Positions 42,401 to 51,222 of a stretch of DNA of 64,000 nt are shown here, one piece after another. Below the pieces are notes generated by a model that was not told where the DNA came from, did not search any database, and saw only the letters and a list, made by a program, of their open reading frames with translations. The stretch is from G963668605 sp963668605. Its GTDB lineage: Bacteria > Acidobacteriota > Terriglobia > Bryobacterales > Bryobacteraceae. How positions within the stretch are numbered: the first letter of the stretch is position 1; each line of letters starts with the position of its first letter. The stretch is from contig OY764903.1 of the NCBI GenBank assembly GCA_963668605.1, positions 310,001 to 374,000 of the forward strand, written 5' to 3'. Both the position numbers and the translations under genes were made by a program.

Positions 42401-42821
42401 CACCGGGCAGAGCCCCAGCGGCGCCACGACCAATCGCGCCGACCGCGTGAAAGACGGCACTCTGAGCCATAGCGGCTCGCGCGGCGAGGCCGCCTTCCAG
42501 TGGTTCGACACTACGGCCTATGTGGTGCCCGCACTGATCAACGCCTCCGCAACCCGGCCCACGCGGCAGTTCGGTTCAGCCGGCATCGGTACGATCATCG
42601 GCCCCAGCTTCTTCACTTACGACATGACGCTGCACAAGGTGTTCCGCATCCGCGAGCATTACAACTTGCAGTTCCGTGCCGAGGCCTACAACCCGTTCAA
42701 CGTGCCCATGCTGGCCAACCCCGATACCGATGTTCTCAGCGCAACCTTCGGACGCATCCGCGCCTCGAACACGGCCTACACGCCGCGCAACCTGCAGGTC
42801 GGCGTGCGGCTCGACTTTTAG
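39477..42821 (+). pseudogene. Oar-like TonB-dependent receptor interrupted by an in-frame TAG
   Basis: Start ATG at 39477 with AGAGGGA upstream; signal peptide ends AASLYAQ. A carboxypeptidase-regulatory-like domain follows (RITGTVTDSSGAAIVDAAV, residues 22-105), then the plug start. Codon 147 (39915-39917) is TAG, and the same frame goes on for 967 more codons (ALVGQTAGVPYGT onwards) through plug and barrel to the C-terminal VGVRLDF, ending in Phe as outer-membrane barrels do. No other damage is seen. CAG to TAG is the simplest change. The product may be lost, made by readthrough, or the TAG may be a sequence error. TAG is used as a normal stop by neighbours (36956, 42821). It would import oligosaccharides made by the flanking enzymes. 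Confidence 0.8.
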
Positions 42822-42833
42822 TCAGATCATGCC

Positions 42834-44894
42834 ATGCGAATCCTAAACGAGAGTTTTCTGTGCCTGGCCCTTATCGCTCCCTGGGCCACGGTCGCGGCGG
42901 GCGCCGATCTGTTCCGCGACGACTTTTCCAAGCTGCCGCCGCGCAAGCTCAGCGTGCCGGTCGGTGAGTTGAATGGAGCCATTCAGGAGTATCACTACCT
43001 GCCCCACCGCGGCGTCCCCACCGGCCCGTGGGAGAACGCCATAGGCCACCTCGATGCGTGGGTCACATCCGACGAGGATGGCCACGCCTACCTGGAACAG
43101 CATCTCAGCCCAGACGGTAGCCAGTTCGCTCTCCCGCTCTTCGTCACCGGAGACACCGAGTGGAGCGACTACGCGGTGGAAGCGCGCGTCAAGCCACTCT
43201 CACTGGACGGCATGGCGGGCGTGGTATTCCGCTACCACACCAACCGCCACTACTACGTGTTCGCGCTCACCGGCGGCAACAAGGTGCGGCTGGCTCTGCA
43301 CCTGCCGCTCGAATCCGCTCTGCGCGTCCGCCAGTGGAAAGAACTTGGTTCTGCCGATTTCGCTTACGACACGTTGCGCTATTACAACATTCGGGTGGAG
43401 AACCAAGGGCCGCGCATCCGCGCCTATGTGGACGGCAAGCTACTGGTGGAAGCCACGGACAGCGAAATCGTCAAAGGCCGGGCCGGTTTAATGGCGGGCA
43501 TCCCGGCGCGTTTTCAGGATTTCGCCGCCACCGCGCCAGACGCATCCAAGGCCGCGATCGCGAAGCGAATTGCCGCGCGCGATGCCGAGCTCGAGAAACT
43601 CCGTGCCGGCAACCCCCGTCCCAAGTTGTGGAAGAAGTTCGAAACGCCGAACTTCGGCGCGGGCCGCAACGTACGCTTCGGCGACCTTGACGGCGACGGC
43701 GTGCCCGAGATGCTGTTCGCCCAGAACATCCCGCGCGTGCGCGGCGACGCCTTCGACGCCATCAGTTGCCTGACCGCGGTGACCCTCGACGGCAAGGTGC
43801 TCTGGCAGGTGGGCCGCCCCGATCCGCACAACGGTCTGCTCACCAACGACACGCCGTTCCAGATCCACGACGTGGATGGCGACGGACGCAATGAAGTCGT
43901 GGTGGTGCGCGATTTCAAGCTCCAGGTCCTCGACGGCAGAACCGGCAAAGTCAAGCAGTGGGCCTGGATGCCCAAAGCGCCCGCCGCCCCTGTCCGGCCA
44001 TACGAACTCGTCAGCGGCGATTCCATCACCTTCGTCAATGTCTCCGGCGACAAGCGCCGGCGCGAGATCCTGCTCAAGGACCGCTATCAGAACTTCTGGG
44101 TCTACAGCAGCAAGCTCGAAATGCTCTGGGGGGGCCTGGAGCAGGTTGGCCATTTCCCGTACCCGACGGATCTGAACGGAGATGGGCGCGACGAAATCGC
44201 CATCGGTTACTCGCTCTGGGATTCCACGGGCAAGAAGGTGTGGAGCCACGGCGCCGACCTCCGTGACCACGCCGACGCTCTCATGGCGGGCAATCTCAGC
44301 CCCGACCCCAAGGCCGAACCGCGCTTCTACGCGAGCGGCAGCGACGAGGGTTTCATCATGTTCGACGTGAAGGGCAACATCCTCAAGCAAGTGCGCGTGG
44401 GCCACAACCAGAGTCCTGCGGTAGGCAAGTTCCGCCAGGACGTAGGCGGTCTCCAGTATATGAGCGTGAATTTCTGGAAGAACCCCGGCATCGTCACACT
44501 CTTCGACTGGGACGGCAACATCCTCGAACAGCAGGAGCCGATCCATACGGGCGCTCCCATGCTGCCCGTTAATTGGCGCGGCGACGGGCAGGAGTTTGTT
44601 CTGCTCTCAGGCAACACGCGCGAAGGCGGCATGCTGGACGGCCACCTGCGGCGCGTCGTGATGTTCCCGGATGATGGGCATCCGGACCTCGCTGCCAACG
44701 TCCTCGATATCACCGGCGACCAGCGCGACGAGATCGTGCTGTGGGATGAGCAGCGCGTCTGGATTTACACGCAGGATAAGCCATTCACGGGCAAGCGCAT
44801 CTATGCGCCGACCCGGAATCCGGAATACAACGAATCGAATTACCGCGCCAACGTGTCGTTCCCGAATTGGGAGGAAGTGAAGGTCAAGCGGTAG
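42834..44894 (+). CDS. Secreted LamG/FG-GAP propeller protein, rhamnogalacturonan lyase-like
   Basis: 686 residues, 12 bp after the receptor stop; signal peptide ends TVAAGA. Residues 25-225 form a LamG/DUF1080-like beta-sandwich (AVEARVKPLSLDGMAGVVF, YYNIRVENQGPRIRAYVDGK). The rest is a propeller with Ca-binding FG-GAP-type loops: FGDLDGDGVPEMLFAQN, HDVDGDGRNEVVVV, TDLNGDGRDEIAIG and DITGDQRDEIVLWD. The ending GKRIYAPTRNPEYNESNYR resembles the C-terminus of PL11 rhamnogalacturonan lyases. I rate lyase activity as plausible, not shown. It completes the locus that starts with the double esterase. Confidence 0.65.
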   Translation: MRILNESFLCLALIAPWATVAAGADLFRDDFSKLPPRKLSVPVGELNGAIQEYHYLPHRGVPTGPWENAIGHLDAWVTSDEDGHAYLEQHLSPDGSQFALPLFVTGDTEWSDYAVEARVKPLSLDGMAGVVFRYHTNRHYYVFALTGGNKVRLALHLPLESALRVRQWKELGSADFAYDTLRYYNIRVENQGPRIRAYVDGKLLVEATDSEIVKGRAGLMAGIPARFQDFAATAPDASKAAIAKRIAARDAELEKLRAGNPRPKLWKKFETPNFGAGRNVRFGDLDGDGVPEMLFAQNIPRVRGDAFDAISCLTAVTLDGKVLWQVGRPDPHNGLLTNDTPFQIHDVDGDGRNEVVVVRDFKLQVLDGRTGKVKQWAWMPKAPAAPVRPYELVSGDSITFVNVSGDKRRREILLKDRYQNFWVYSSKLEMLWGGLEQVGHFPYPTDLNGDGRDEIAIGYSLWDSTGKKVWSHGADLRDHADALMAGNLSPDPKAEPRFYASGSDEGFIMFDVKGNILKQVRVGHNQSPAVGKFRQDVGGLQYMSVNFWKNPGIVTLFDWDGNILEQQEPIHTGAPMLPVNWRGDGQEFVLLSGNTREGGMLDGHLRRVVMFPDDGHPDLAANVLDITGDQRDEIVLWDEQRVWIYTQDKPFTGKRIYAPTRNPEYNESNYRANVSFPNWEEVKVKR

Positions 44895-45142
44895 GCGCGA
44901 TCGCGCTACTGAATTCACGAAAGCCCCGCACTGCGAGGTTGAATCGCTGAAGTGCGAGATCAGGGCGCATGGACCCGGTCCTGCTCCATGTCGACTAAAG
45001 GCCGTAAAGGCCGTGTTGCCCCCTATAGCGAACTACCGTTATACAAGCACAATCGGCCAGATAGTTGACGCTTTTATCCTTGGGAACATTTATCGCGTGC
45101 AGTGTGTCGAACGAAATAGGTGAACATCTCAAGGAGCTCGCA

Positions 45143-46042
45143 GTGAGACTTTCAATGATTCGCATTGCTGCGGCAATGCTAACTTTGCCAGGGTTGATGA
45201 CCGCTTGTAGCGCCCTGGTTGTGGTGAAGGACGGCACGGTACTTCTCGGTGCTAACAACGACCGGCCTTTTGACAATGACCTCAAGCTGCGGGCCACACC
45301 GGCGCGGGATGGACTCTTCGGCCGGATGTGCATCAGCAGGGAACTTGTCCCAGGCTGGTCGCCCTTCGGCGCGATGTGTCTCAATGATCAGGGGCTGGCG
45401 ATCACCCATGCCAATACTCCTCCAGGCGACAATCCCCACGATCCGGACAAGCCCGAATTCCGGTACAACTTTGTGGAGAAGATCGTAGCGGAAGCAGCGA
45501 CGGTGAAGCAGGCCCTGGCGCTGGTGCGGGCTCACGTCTTCCCGGCTCAGCACGAGGCCGGCATCCACATGATGCTTGTAGACTCCTCGGGTGATGCGGC
45601 GGTTGTCGAATGGGTCAGCGGTGAAGTCAAGGTGATTCGGCGCGAAGGGCCGGCCCTGTTTATGACGAACTCGCTGCTCTCAAGGCCGGAGACGGCTGGC
45701 GGCCCGAATTCGCGCTACAACCGGGGTCTGAGAATGCTGCCCCAGTTGAAAGATGCGTCCGCGGACTCGGTGTTCTCCGTGCTAAAGGAGATCAGCATCG
45801 GTGCGGTCGTCCGTGGACAGGAAGTGGGGACGCTGCAGTCCGGTGTGTGGGACGTCACGCGAGGCGAACTACACCTGGTCTACAAACGCGACTACGATCA
45901 CCCGCGGATTTTCAAATTGTCTGAAGAACTGGCGAAAGGTGATCATTCCATGGAACTGACGACTCTCTTCCCCAATCCCGTCCCGTTTGAGACAGCATGG
46001 CGGGACGAGAACGGACCCGTAATCAAGAAAGCCTCGCGGTAA
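45143..46042 (+). CDS. Exported linear-amide C-N hydrolase (Ntn, choloylglycine hydrolase-like)
   Basis: 299 residues from the GTG at 45143, six bases after AAGGAG. Signal peptide up to MTA; cleavage would expose C22 (CSALVVVKDGTVLLGANND), the N-terminal nucleophile of the Ntn family. The N-D-R triplet in GANNDRPF and the later MFTNS-like FMTNSLL segment support the fold. Related enzymes hydrolyse penicillin V, bile-acid amides or acyl-homoserine lactones. A hairpin follows the gene. Substrate unknown. Confidence 0.75.
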   Translation: MRLSMIRIAAAMLTLPGLMTACSALVVVKDGTVLLGANNDRPFDNDLKLRATPARDGLFGRMCISRELVPGWSPFGAMCLNDQGLAITHANTPPGDNPHDPDKPEFRYNFVEKIVAEAATVKQALALVRAHVFPAQHEAGIHMMLVDSSGDAAVVEWVSGEVKVIRREGPALFMTNSLLSRPETAGGPNSRYNRGLRMLPQLKDASADSVFSVLKEISIGAVVRGQEVGTLQSGVWDVTRGELHLVYKRDYDHPRIFKLSEELAKGDHSMELTTLFPNPVPFETAWRDENGPVIKKASR

Positions 46043-46093
46043 CCATGTTCTTCTTCAGGTCACGAAGAGTGATCGACTGACCCCGCCACGCAT

Positions 46094-46125
46094 GCCAGGA
46101 CTGCTGCAAGAGCAACAGTCCTGGC
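46094..46125 (+). terminator. Hairpin terminator after the Ntn hydrolase
   Basis: GCCAGGACTG (46094-46103) and CAGTCCTGGC (46116-46125) are a perfect 10-bp stem with a further partly paired inner part (TGC/GCA). It is 52 bp after the stop codon. The downstream GCATTATTGCTCATTTCC has only scattered Ts. Confidence 0.6.
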
Positions 46126-46265
46126 GGCCCGCATTATTGCTCATTTCCACTTGCAGTCTCTGAACTCAAATCCCTGAATCCCCATCTCCGAATCCAAGAG
46201 CGTTACGCTGGAGCAGATGCAACGAAGACTCAAGAATGAGTCATGCTGTTTCGATTGGAGGAGAG

Positions 46266-47117
46266 ATGTCCGTTCTACAGGTTTCCTGTGTGCAGATGCA
46301 TTGGGCGAGATCGCTCGAAGAGAATCTGGCGAAGACTCTGGATCACATACGCGCAGCAGCCGCATGTGGAAGCCGTGTAGTCCTGTTGCCTGAAGCCAAC
46401 CTGACCAGCTATTACTTTCCCTACGTGATCCAGCTAGACCCCGCCAAGGTGCAAGCAGCGCTGGATGCCATTTGCCGGGCGGCGCACGAGAACAATATCT
46501 GGGTGATTGCGGGCACCATCCGCAAGACGCAGGATCGGCACCTGAACCTGGCGCATGTAATCTCGCCCGATGGCGCCATTGTCCACGAGTACGCCAAGGT
46601 GAACATGGCTGGTCGCGACGAACTTCGCTATTGTCGTGGAGGCGATAAGCTGTCGCTTTTCGAGATCGACGGCATCCCGTGTACTTTGGTGATTTGCCGC
46701 GACGGCCGCCACCCGGAGCTCTACCGGCTACCGGCAATGGCGGGGGCGCAGATTCTGTTCCAGCCCTCTTGCAGCTCCGACGAGATTGAAGCAGTGGCCT
46801 GGAAGCGAATCTCTGGCCGCGCGCAACAACCCGTTGGACCCAATTCGAAGATGTTCCACTGCGTCGCCAACACGGTAGGACAGTCACCCGACGGCAAGCA
46901 GACCTCCAGCGGTGCTTCGTTCATCCGGGAGCCGAATGGCATTCCGTTGGCGGAGGCTGGCTTCTACCAGGAAGAGATGATCACCTCGGTGTTGGATCTT
47001 TCGCGGGCGGACCGGTCGTACATCCTGGACAGCATGAAGAATCCACGTTTCCTGCGCGAGCACTGGGAGCGGATGGTGGAAGCGGTGAAGTGCCGCGCGT
47101 CGTTGCCGCCGGAGTAA
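46266..47117 (+). CDS. Carbon-nitrogen hydrolase (nitrilase superfamily)
   Basis: 283 residues from the ATG at 46266, directly after GGAGGAGAG; an in-frame ATG at 46236 lacks this site. Catalytic triad E43 (LLPEANLTSYY), K111 (EYAKVNMAGRDE) and C144 (LVICRDGRHPE). No signal peptide, so cytoplasmic. C-terminal SILDLSRADRS-like segment (TSVLDLSRADRS) is common to the family. Likely an amidase or carbamoyl hydrolase. Stands between two minus/plus genes with amide-type substrates. Confidence 0.85.
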   Translation: MSVLQVSCVQMHWARSLEENLAKTLDHIRAAAACGSRVVLLPEANLTSYYFPYVIQLDPAKVQAALDAICRAAHENNIWVIAGTIRKTQDRHLNLAHVISPDGAIVHEYAKVNMAGRDELRYCRGGDKLSLFEIDGIPCTLVICRDGRHPELYRLPAMAGAQILFQPSCSSDEIEAVAWKRISGRAQQPVGPNSKMFHCVANTVGQSPDGKQTSSGASFIREPNGIPLAEAGFYQEEMITSVLDLSRADRSYILDSMKNPRFLREHWERMVEAVKCRASLPPE

Positions 47118-47154
47118 GGCGGGTCCGACCCACGGGGATCTGGGACGGCTCAAA

Positions 47155-48810
47155 TCATCGCTTGTTTCGATTTGCCGTCCCCTTTGTCCAGACCGTTTCG
47201 CCAGCGACGATAGTTTCGGAGATGCCGATCTGCCGGATGTCGTTGACGGGCACTTTCAGCGGATTGCTCTCCAGTATTACGAAATCCGCAACCTTGCCCG
47301 GCTCGATGGAGCCGCGCTCCTTCTCGTCGAAGTTCTGCCACGCGGCATCGCTGGTGACGGCCCGTAGCGCCTCCATAACTCCGATGCGTTGTTCTCCGCC
47401 GAGCACGTGGCCATCGCGGGTCGTGCGATTCACCGAGTTCCAGACGAGCAGCAGCGGATCCACGGGTGTGACGGGCGTGTCGTTGTGAATCGAGAATCGA
47501 ATCCCTCGATCGACCGCCGACTTCAGAGGGCTGATGCGCGCGCCACGCTGCGGACCGAGGAAGATGTCGCGATGCCTGTCGCCCCAGTAGAACACGTGCC
47601 CGATAAAAAACGAGGGCGTGATGCCGAGCCGCTTCATCACGTCGAGTTGATCCTCACGCGGCGTTTGGCAGTGCTCGATGCGCAGCCGCGCATCCGGCTT
47701 CGGGTTTTCCTTCAACGCGGATTCATAGGCAGCGAGAATGTCGTCGATCGCGGCATCGCCGTTGCCATGGATCGCGACTTGAAATCCGGCGGAGTGATAC
47801 TCCCCCACCATCTTGATCAACTCCGCGCGCGAGCGGCTCGGGTATCCGCGATAGTCCTGTTTGCCCGCGGGCTGAACGTGGTACGGAGCGCCCAGGTATC
47901 CTGTGTAGCCCTGAATTGAACCATCGTGCCAGATCTTCATGCCGCTGACGCGGATGCGATCGTTGCCGGGGAGCCTCTCGGGTTTCGCGCCGGAAAGCAT
48001 CCAGTCGAGGCGCAGTTTCAGGTCTCCGCGAACGATCGCATCGCTGACCGCAGCATACCGGTCTCGCGGTCCTCCCGCGACCACGGTTGTCGTGACACCT
48101 TTCGAAATGTAGACCTGGCCGGCCTGGCGGATCGCTTCGCGTAATTGCTCGGGCGTTATTCCGGGGATGTGTCTTGTGACGATGCTCTGGCTCTCTTCGA
48201 TGAATCCGTCTGGCTCTCCGGTTTTGGCATCCTTTCGGATGTGGCCGTTCTTCGGCTGCGGCGTATCCTTTGTCACTTTGGCGATCGCGAGCGCCATGCT
48301 GTTGCCCGCGCCCATGTGGCCGGAGGTATGCGTGACCCACACCGGGTGCTCCGTCGAAACCCCGTCCAGATCGACGCGCGTCGGGTGCCGCTTGTCCTTG
48401 ATGAGCGTGTCGTCGTAGCCACGCCCCACTATCCACTGGCCCTTCGGCGTCGATGCGGCTCTTTGCCGGAGCAGCCGGACGATGTCGTCCATGCTGCCGA
48501 CGGTGCCAATTGGCGGGCTGTTCAGGTCCACTTGCGTCGTCATCACGACACCGAGCTGCGGGAAGTGATCGTGCGCGGCATAGAAACCGGGCAACATCGT
48601 GCGGCCGCGCAGGTCGATGATCCTGCCGCCAAGTTTCAGTATCTCTGCGGAGGGACCGGCGGCGACGATCTTGCCACCTCTGACGGCCACGGCTTCGGCA
48701 ACTGTGCCGCGCGCGTCCATGGTTACGATCGTCCCGTTCACATACACCTTGTCGGGCGTTTGCGCGGCAGCGGCGATGCTCAACAACAAACTAAACAGGA
48801 GTAAGTGCAT
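47155..48810 (-). CDS. Exported amidohydrolase, YtcJ-like
   Basis: 551 residues; signal peptide (1-16, SIAAAA). Amidohydrolase_3 fold: VYVNGTIVTMD, GGKIVAAG, MLPGFYAAHDHFPQLG (metal site, HxH-type as HDH), HTSGHMGA, VAIHGNGDAAIDDIL (metal His) and IEHCQTPREDQL. C-terminal EPGKVADFVILESNPLKVP and ETIVAGETVW are standard. These enzymes act on N-substituted amides or related compounds. Starts 12 bp after the SdpI-like gene with GAAGGGA upstream, so it is probably its operon partner. Confidence 0.87.
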   Translation of the reverse strand: MHLLLFSLLLSIAAAAQTPDKVYVNGTIVTMDARGTVAEAVAVRGGKIVAAGPSAEILKLGGRIIDLRGRTMLPGFYAAHDHFPQLGVVMTTQVDLNSPPIGTVGSMDDIVRLLRQRAASTPKGQWIVGRGYDDTLIKDKRHPTRVDLDGVSTEHPVWVTHTSGHMGAGNSMALAIAKVTKDTPQPKNGHIRKDAKTGEPDGFIEESQSIVTRHIPGITPEQLREAIRQAGQVYISKGVTTTVVAGGPRDRYAAVSDAIVRGDLKLRLDWMLSGAKPERLPGNDRIRVSGMKIWHDGSIQGYTGYLGAPYHVQPAGKQDYRGYPSRSRAELIKMVGEYHSAGFQVAIHGNGDAAIDDILAAYESALKENPKPDARLRIEHCQTPREDQLDVMKRLGITPSFFIGHVFYWGDRHRDIFLGPQRGARISPLKSAVDRGIRFSIHNDTPVTPVDPLLLVWNSVNRTTRDGHVLGGEQRIGVMEALRAVTSDAAWQNFDEKERGSIEPGKVADFVILESNPLKVPVNDIRQIGISETIVAGETVWTKGTANRNKR

Positions 48811-48822
48811 GGAATCCCTTCG

Positions 48823-49158
48823 CTAGAATTTCCTCATCCGAAGAAACCATAATAAAACGGCAACCAACAGCGGTGCGGCGGGCAAGATGCCCCATTGCGT
48901 CACTTGGGCCGCTGCTCCTGGCCATGTGAGAGCCAGGACAATGAGGGCCACGAGTTGAACAAGTGCGGCAACGATGAAATACTGACCGCCGAGTTTGTTG
49001 GTGCGATACCACATTGAATCTGAAGAAAAGGTCTTCGGAGTGCGGAACCCATACCATCGGTTCGGCGGGATCTTCTCATAGACCAGAGGCACAGACAGGA
49101 CAATCATCAACAGCGGGATCACCACGTTGATGATGAGGGGAATTCTGTCGGACGGCAC
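48823..49158 (-). CDS. SdpI family small membrane protein
   Basis: 111 residues, GTG start with GGAG nine bases upstream. Three hydrophobic segments (10-27, 60-78, 90-106). KIPPNRWYGFRTPKTFSSD followed by MWYRTNKLGG is the signature of the SdpI/YhfL family (PF13630). In Bacillus, SdpI gives immunity to the toxin SdpC; in most other bacteria the role is unknown. No toxin-like gene is nearby. Confidence 0.85.
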   Translation of the reverse strand: MPSDRIPLIINVVIPLLMIVLSVPLVYEKIPPNRWYGFRTPKTFSSDSMWYRTNKLGGQYFIVAALVQLVALIVLALTWPGAAAQVTQWGILPAAPLLVAVLLWFLRMRKF

Positions 49159-49506
49159 TTCGTTTTCTCCAGAGGCATTGTAACAGCAGGGATGAACTCT
49201 GCACCAGCGAACCCTTCCCGAGCCGGAGACCGGGCCGCTCGAAGAGTACCTGTCGGTCTGTCATCAATGCGAAGCTCGTTTCCAGACGGGGGATTGGAAC
49301 GAACTCGGTTGGACGCCTCGGCCGCGATTGAGTAGTTCAGCCGAGAGCCAGGATCTGCGTCTACAACGGCGTCGGCGGCTGGTGTTGCCGACCAGCATCT
49401 ACAAGCGGGCTATGCCTCGTTGTTTATCCGTCGCGGGACACATTCCCGAGCGTTCGACACTCTGGCGGTCGAGTGCTGAGGACCACGGGGGCGAGAGAAG
49501 CAGGAA
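49159..49506. other. Intergenic region, no feature recognised
   Basis: About 350 bp between the SdpI-like gene and the flavin reductase gene. Short overlapping ORFs are present on both strands, none with a recognisable protein or ribosome site. It should carry the promoter of the SdpI operon near 49180-49260. Confidence 0.45.
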
Positions 49507-50073
49507 TCAAGGCCCCGCGATAGGAAACACCGCTGCCGGTTCGCGCAGACGCTGCGCCGCATCTTCATCTGCGTAAGCCGCCACGATCTCACCGAAATAG
49601 ATCCGGTGGTAGTCTCCAGCAGGATAGGCATCGTCAAGAACGGCCTGGACCATCGCCTCGGGAACCACATCGTTTCTATGGAGTGTCCGGCACTCGTAGT
49701 GCACCACGCACTCCGCGATGATGGGAGGCCGGACCTGTCTGCTTGGAATCAGCGTCAAGCCTGTTTCCTTGAACTTGTCGCGATCCCGGCCCGAAACCGT
49801 TCCGCAGAGGTTCACGGCGGCCGCCAGTTCTCGAGGCGGCACGTTGACGGTGAAATCGCCGACCTGTTCCAGGCGGCTGTAGGTGTGACGCGAGGGCCGG
49901 ACGAGGACGATGAACGTCGGCCGCCCCCAGATCGAGCCGATGGCGCCCCACCCGATGGTCATCACATTGGGCTTTCCAGCCGCATCTGCGGTGACGAGCA
50001 AGAGTCCATCCTGGCGCATCCTCTGGATTGCCTCGGCGAAGTAATCGCTGTATCGAATCGTCATCTTGGCCAT
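49507..50073 (-). CDS. Flavin reductase-like FMN-binding protein
   Basis: 188 residues, ATG with AGGAG seven bases upstream. QDGLLLVTADAAGKPNVMTIGWG, RPTFIVLVRPSRHTY, FTVNVPPRELAAAVNLCGTVSGRD and ECRTLHRNDV match the flavin_reduct domain family that binds FMN and often supplies reduced flavin to monooxygenases. No oxygenase is next to it. Monocistronic. Confidence 0.88.
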   Translation of the reverse strand: MAKMTIRYSDYFAEAIQRMRQDGLLLVTADAAGKPNVMTIGWGAIGSIWGRPTFIVLVRPSRHTYSRLEQVGDFTVNVPPRELAAAVNLCGTVSGRDRDKFKETGLTLIPSRQVRPPIIAECVVHYECRTLHRNDVVPEAMVQAVLDDAYPAGDYHRIYFGEIVAAYADEDAAQRLREPAAVFPIAGP

Positions 50074-50347
50074 GTTCTGCTCCTGTCTCGAGCGGCCTTA
50101 CGGAGCTACCAAAGAGAGCTAGGTAGACCGAGTTGACATGAGGAAGCGGCAGCTCGGACTCATCTTACTCTATCCCTATCGCGAAGTCTGTCGGCACGCA
50201 GAATTAAGAACTTGAAGGCTTCCACGTCGAGTCGTTAAGTCAGGTTAAACGGCGTAGTTATGTAGGGCCTTGCCCAAACCCGGCAGTTCACAAGATTCGC
50301 AGCGGCCACAGATGAACAGCAGTGAAAATCTCGGCCGCCGCCCGGCC

Positions 50348-51205
50348 TCAGACCATCGATTTCCACGCGGTCTGCGACGTAATCCGCACGGCCGGGTTTT
50401 TACTCTTCAACTTGGGCAGGATTACTGCGGCGGCCTCGGCAGAGCGCAGTTTCGATAGTCCGATCACGGCGGCGCATTGGATATGCGGCGCGGGGTCGTC
50501 GATCAGCAACTTATACAGGCGCAGAGAGTCCGCAGCGTTACCCTGCTTAGCCTGGGCTTCGGCGAAGCGAAGAATCGCGTCGGCGCGCTCGGAACCCTCG
50601 GGAATCTGCGGTACCGGGGCCTTGCCGATTCGAGCCGCAGCTTTGACCGCGGCTGTAGCGATCTCCCGGTTCGGCGAGCGCATCGCTTCGGCGCAGATCA
50701 CTGCGCCAGCGGCGGCGCGGCGGTGGCCGAGAGCCGCCAGGATGCGTGGCTTGAATTCGTCCGCCGCTGGTGCGTAAGCGGCGAGGATTGCCTTCACAGA
50801 GACGTCGCCGGGGATCCGCTCCAGGCAGTAAATGGCCTCCTCGCGCATGTCGGGGGCGGCCAGCGAGCGGGCGATCACGGGCACTTCGCTGTCACCGGCG
50901 ATGCCCGACAGCAGCCGCATGGCGTGGATGCGGAGCGCCAGCGGAGACGCTGGCGCGGTCAGGCCCAGCAGGCCTTTGACGACGTCGGCCCGCCGCGGAG
51001 CGGTTGGGTCCTTACCCACGGAGTGGGCCAGCGTTGTCAGTGCCTCCCTGGCGGCCTTGGCGACGCCAGGATTGGCGGAGGCGGCGAGCTTGCCAACCTC
51101 GGGGATGAGGGCGGGAGGCAGGTCGCCGGCGGCGCGCCAGGCGCCGAAGCGGATGTCGGCGTTGCGATCGTTGAGTTCAACGAGGAAGTTTCGGTTTTGA
51201 AGCAT
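50348..51205 (-). CDS. HEAT-repeat protein
   Basis: 285 residues from the ATG at 51205, preceded by GGGAGGAG. Helical repeats of about 30-32 residues throughout (for example FGAWRAAGDLPPALIPEVG, AREALTTLAHSVG, RRAAAGAVICAEAMRSPN, AAVIGLSKLRSAEAAAVI). No signal peptide. Such solenoids usually bind proteins or cofactors. The gene starts 17 bp after the oxidoreductase stop, so the two share a transcript. Confidence 0.75.
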   Translation of the reverse strand: MLQNRNFLVELNDRNADIRFGAWRAAGDLPPALIPEVGKLAASANPGVAKAAREALTTLAHSVGKDPTAPRRADVVKGLLGLTAPASPLALRIHAMRLLSGIAGDSEVPVIARSLAAPDMREEAIYCLERIPGDVSVKAILAAYAPAADEFKPRILAALGHRRAAAGAVICAEAMRSPNREIATAAVKAAARIGKAPVPQIPEGSERADAILRFAEAQAKQGNAADSLRLYKLLIDDPAPHIQCAAVIGLSKLRSAEAAAVILPKLKSKNPAVRITSQTAWKSMV

Positions 51206-51222
51206 GGCTTTGTTCTCCTCCC

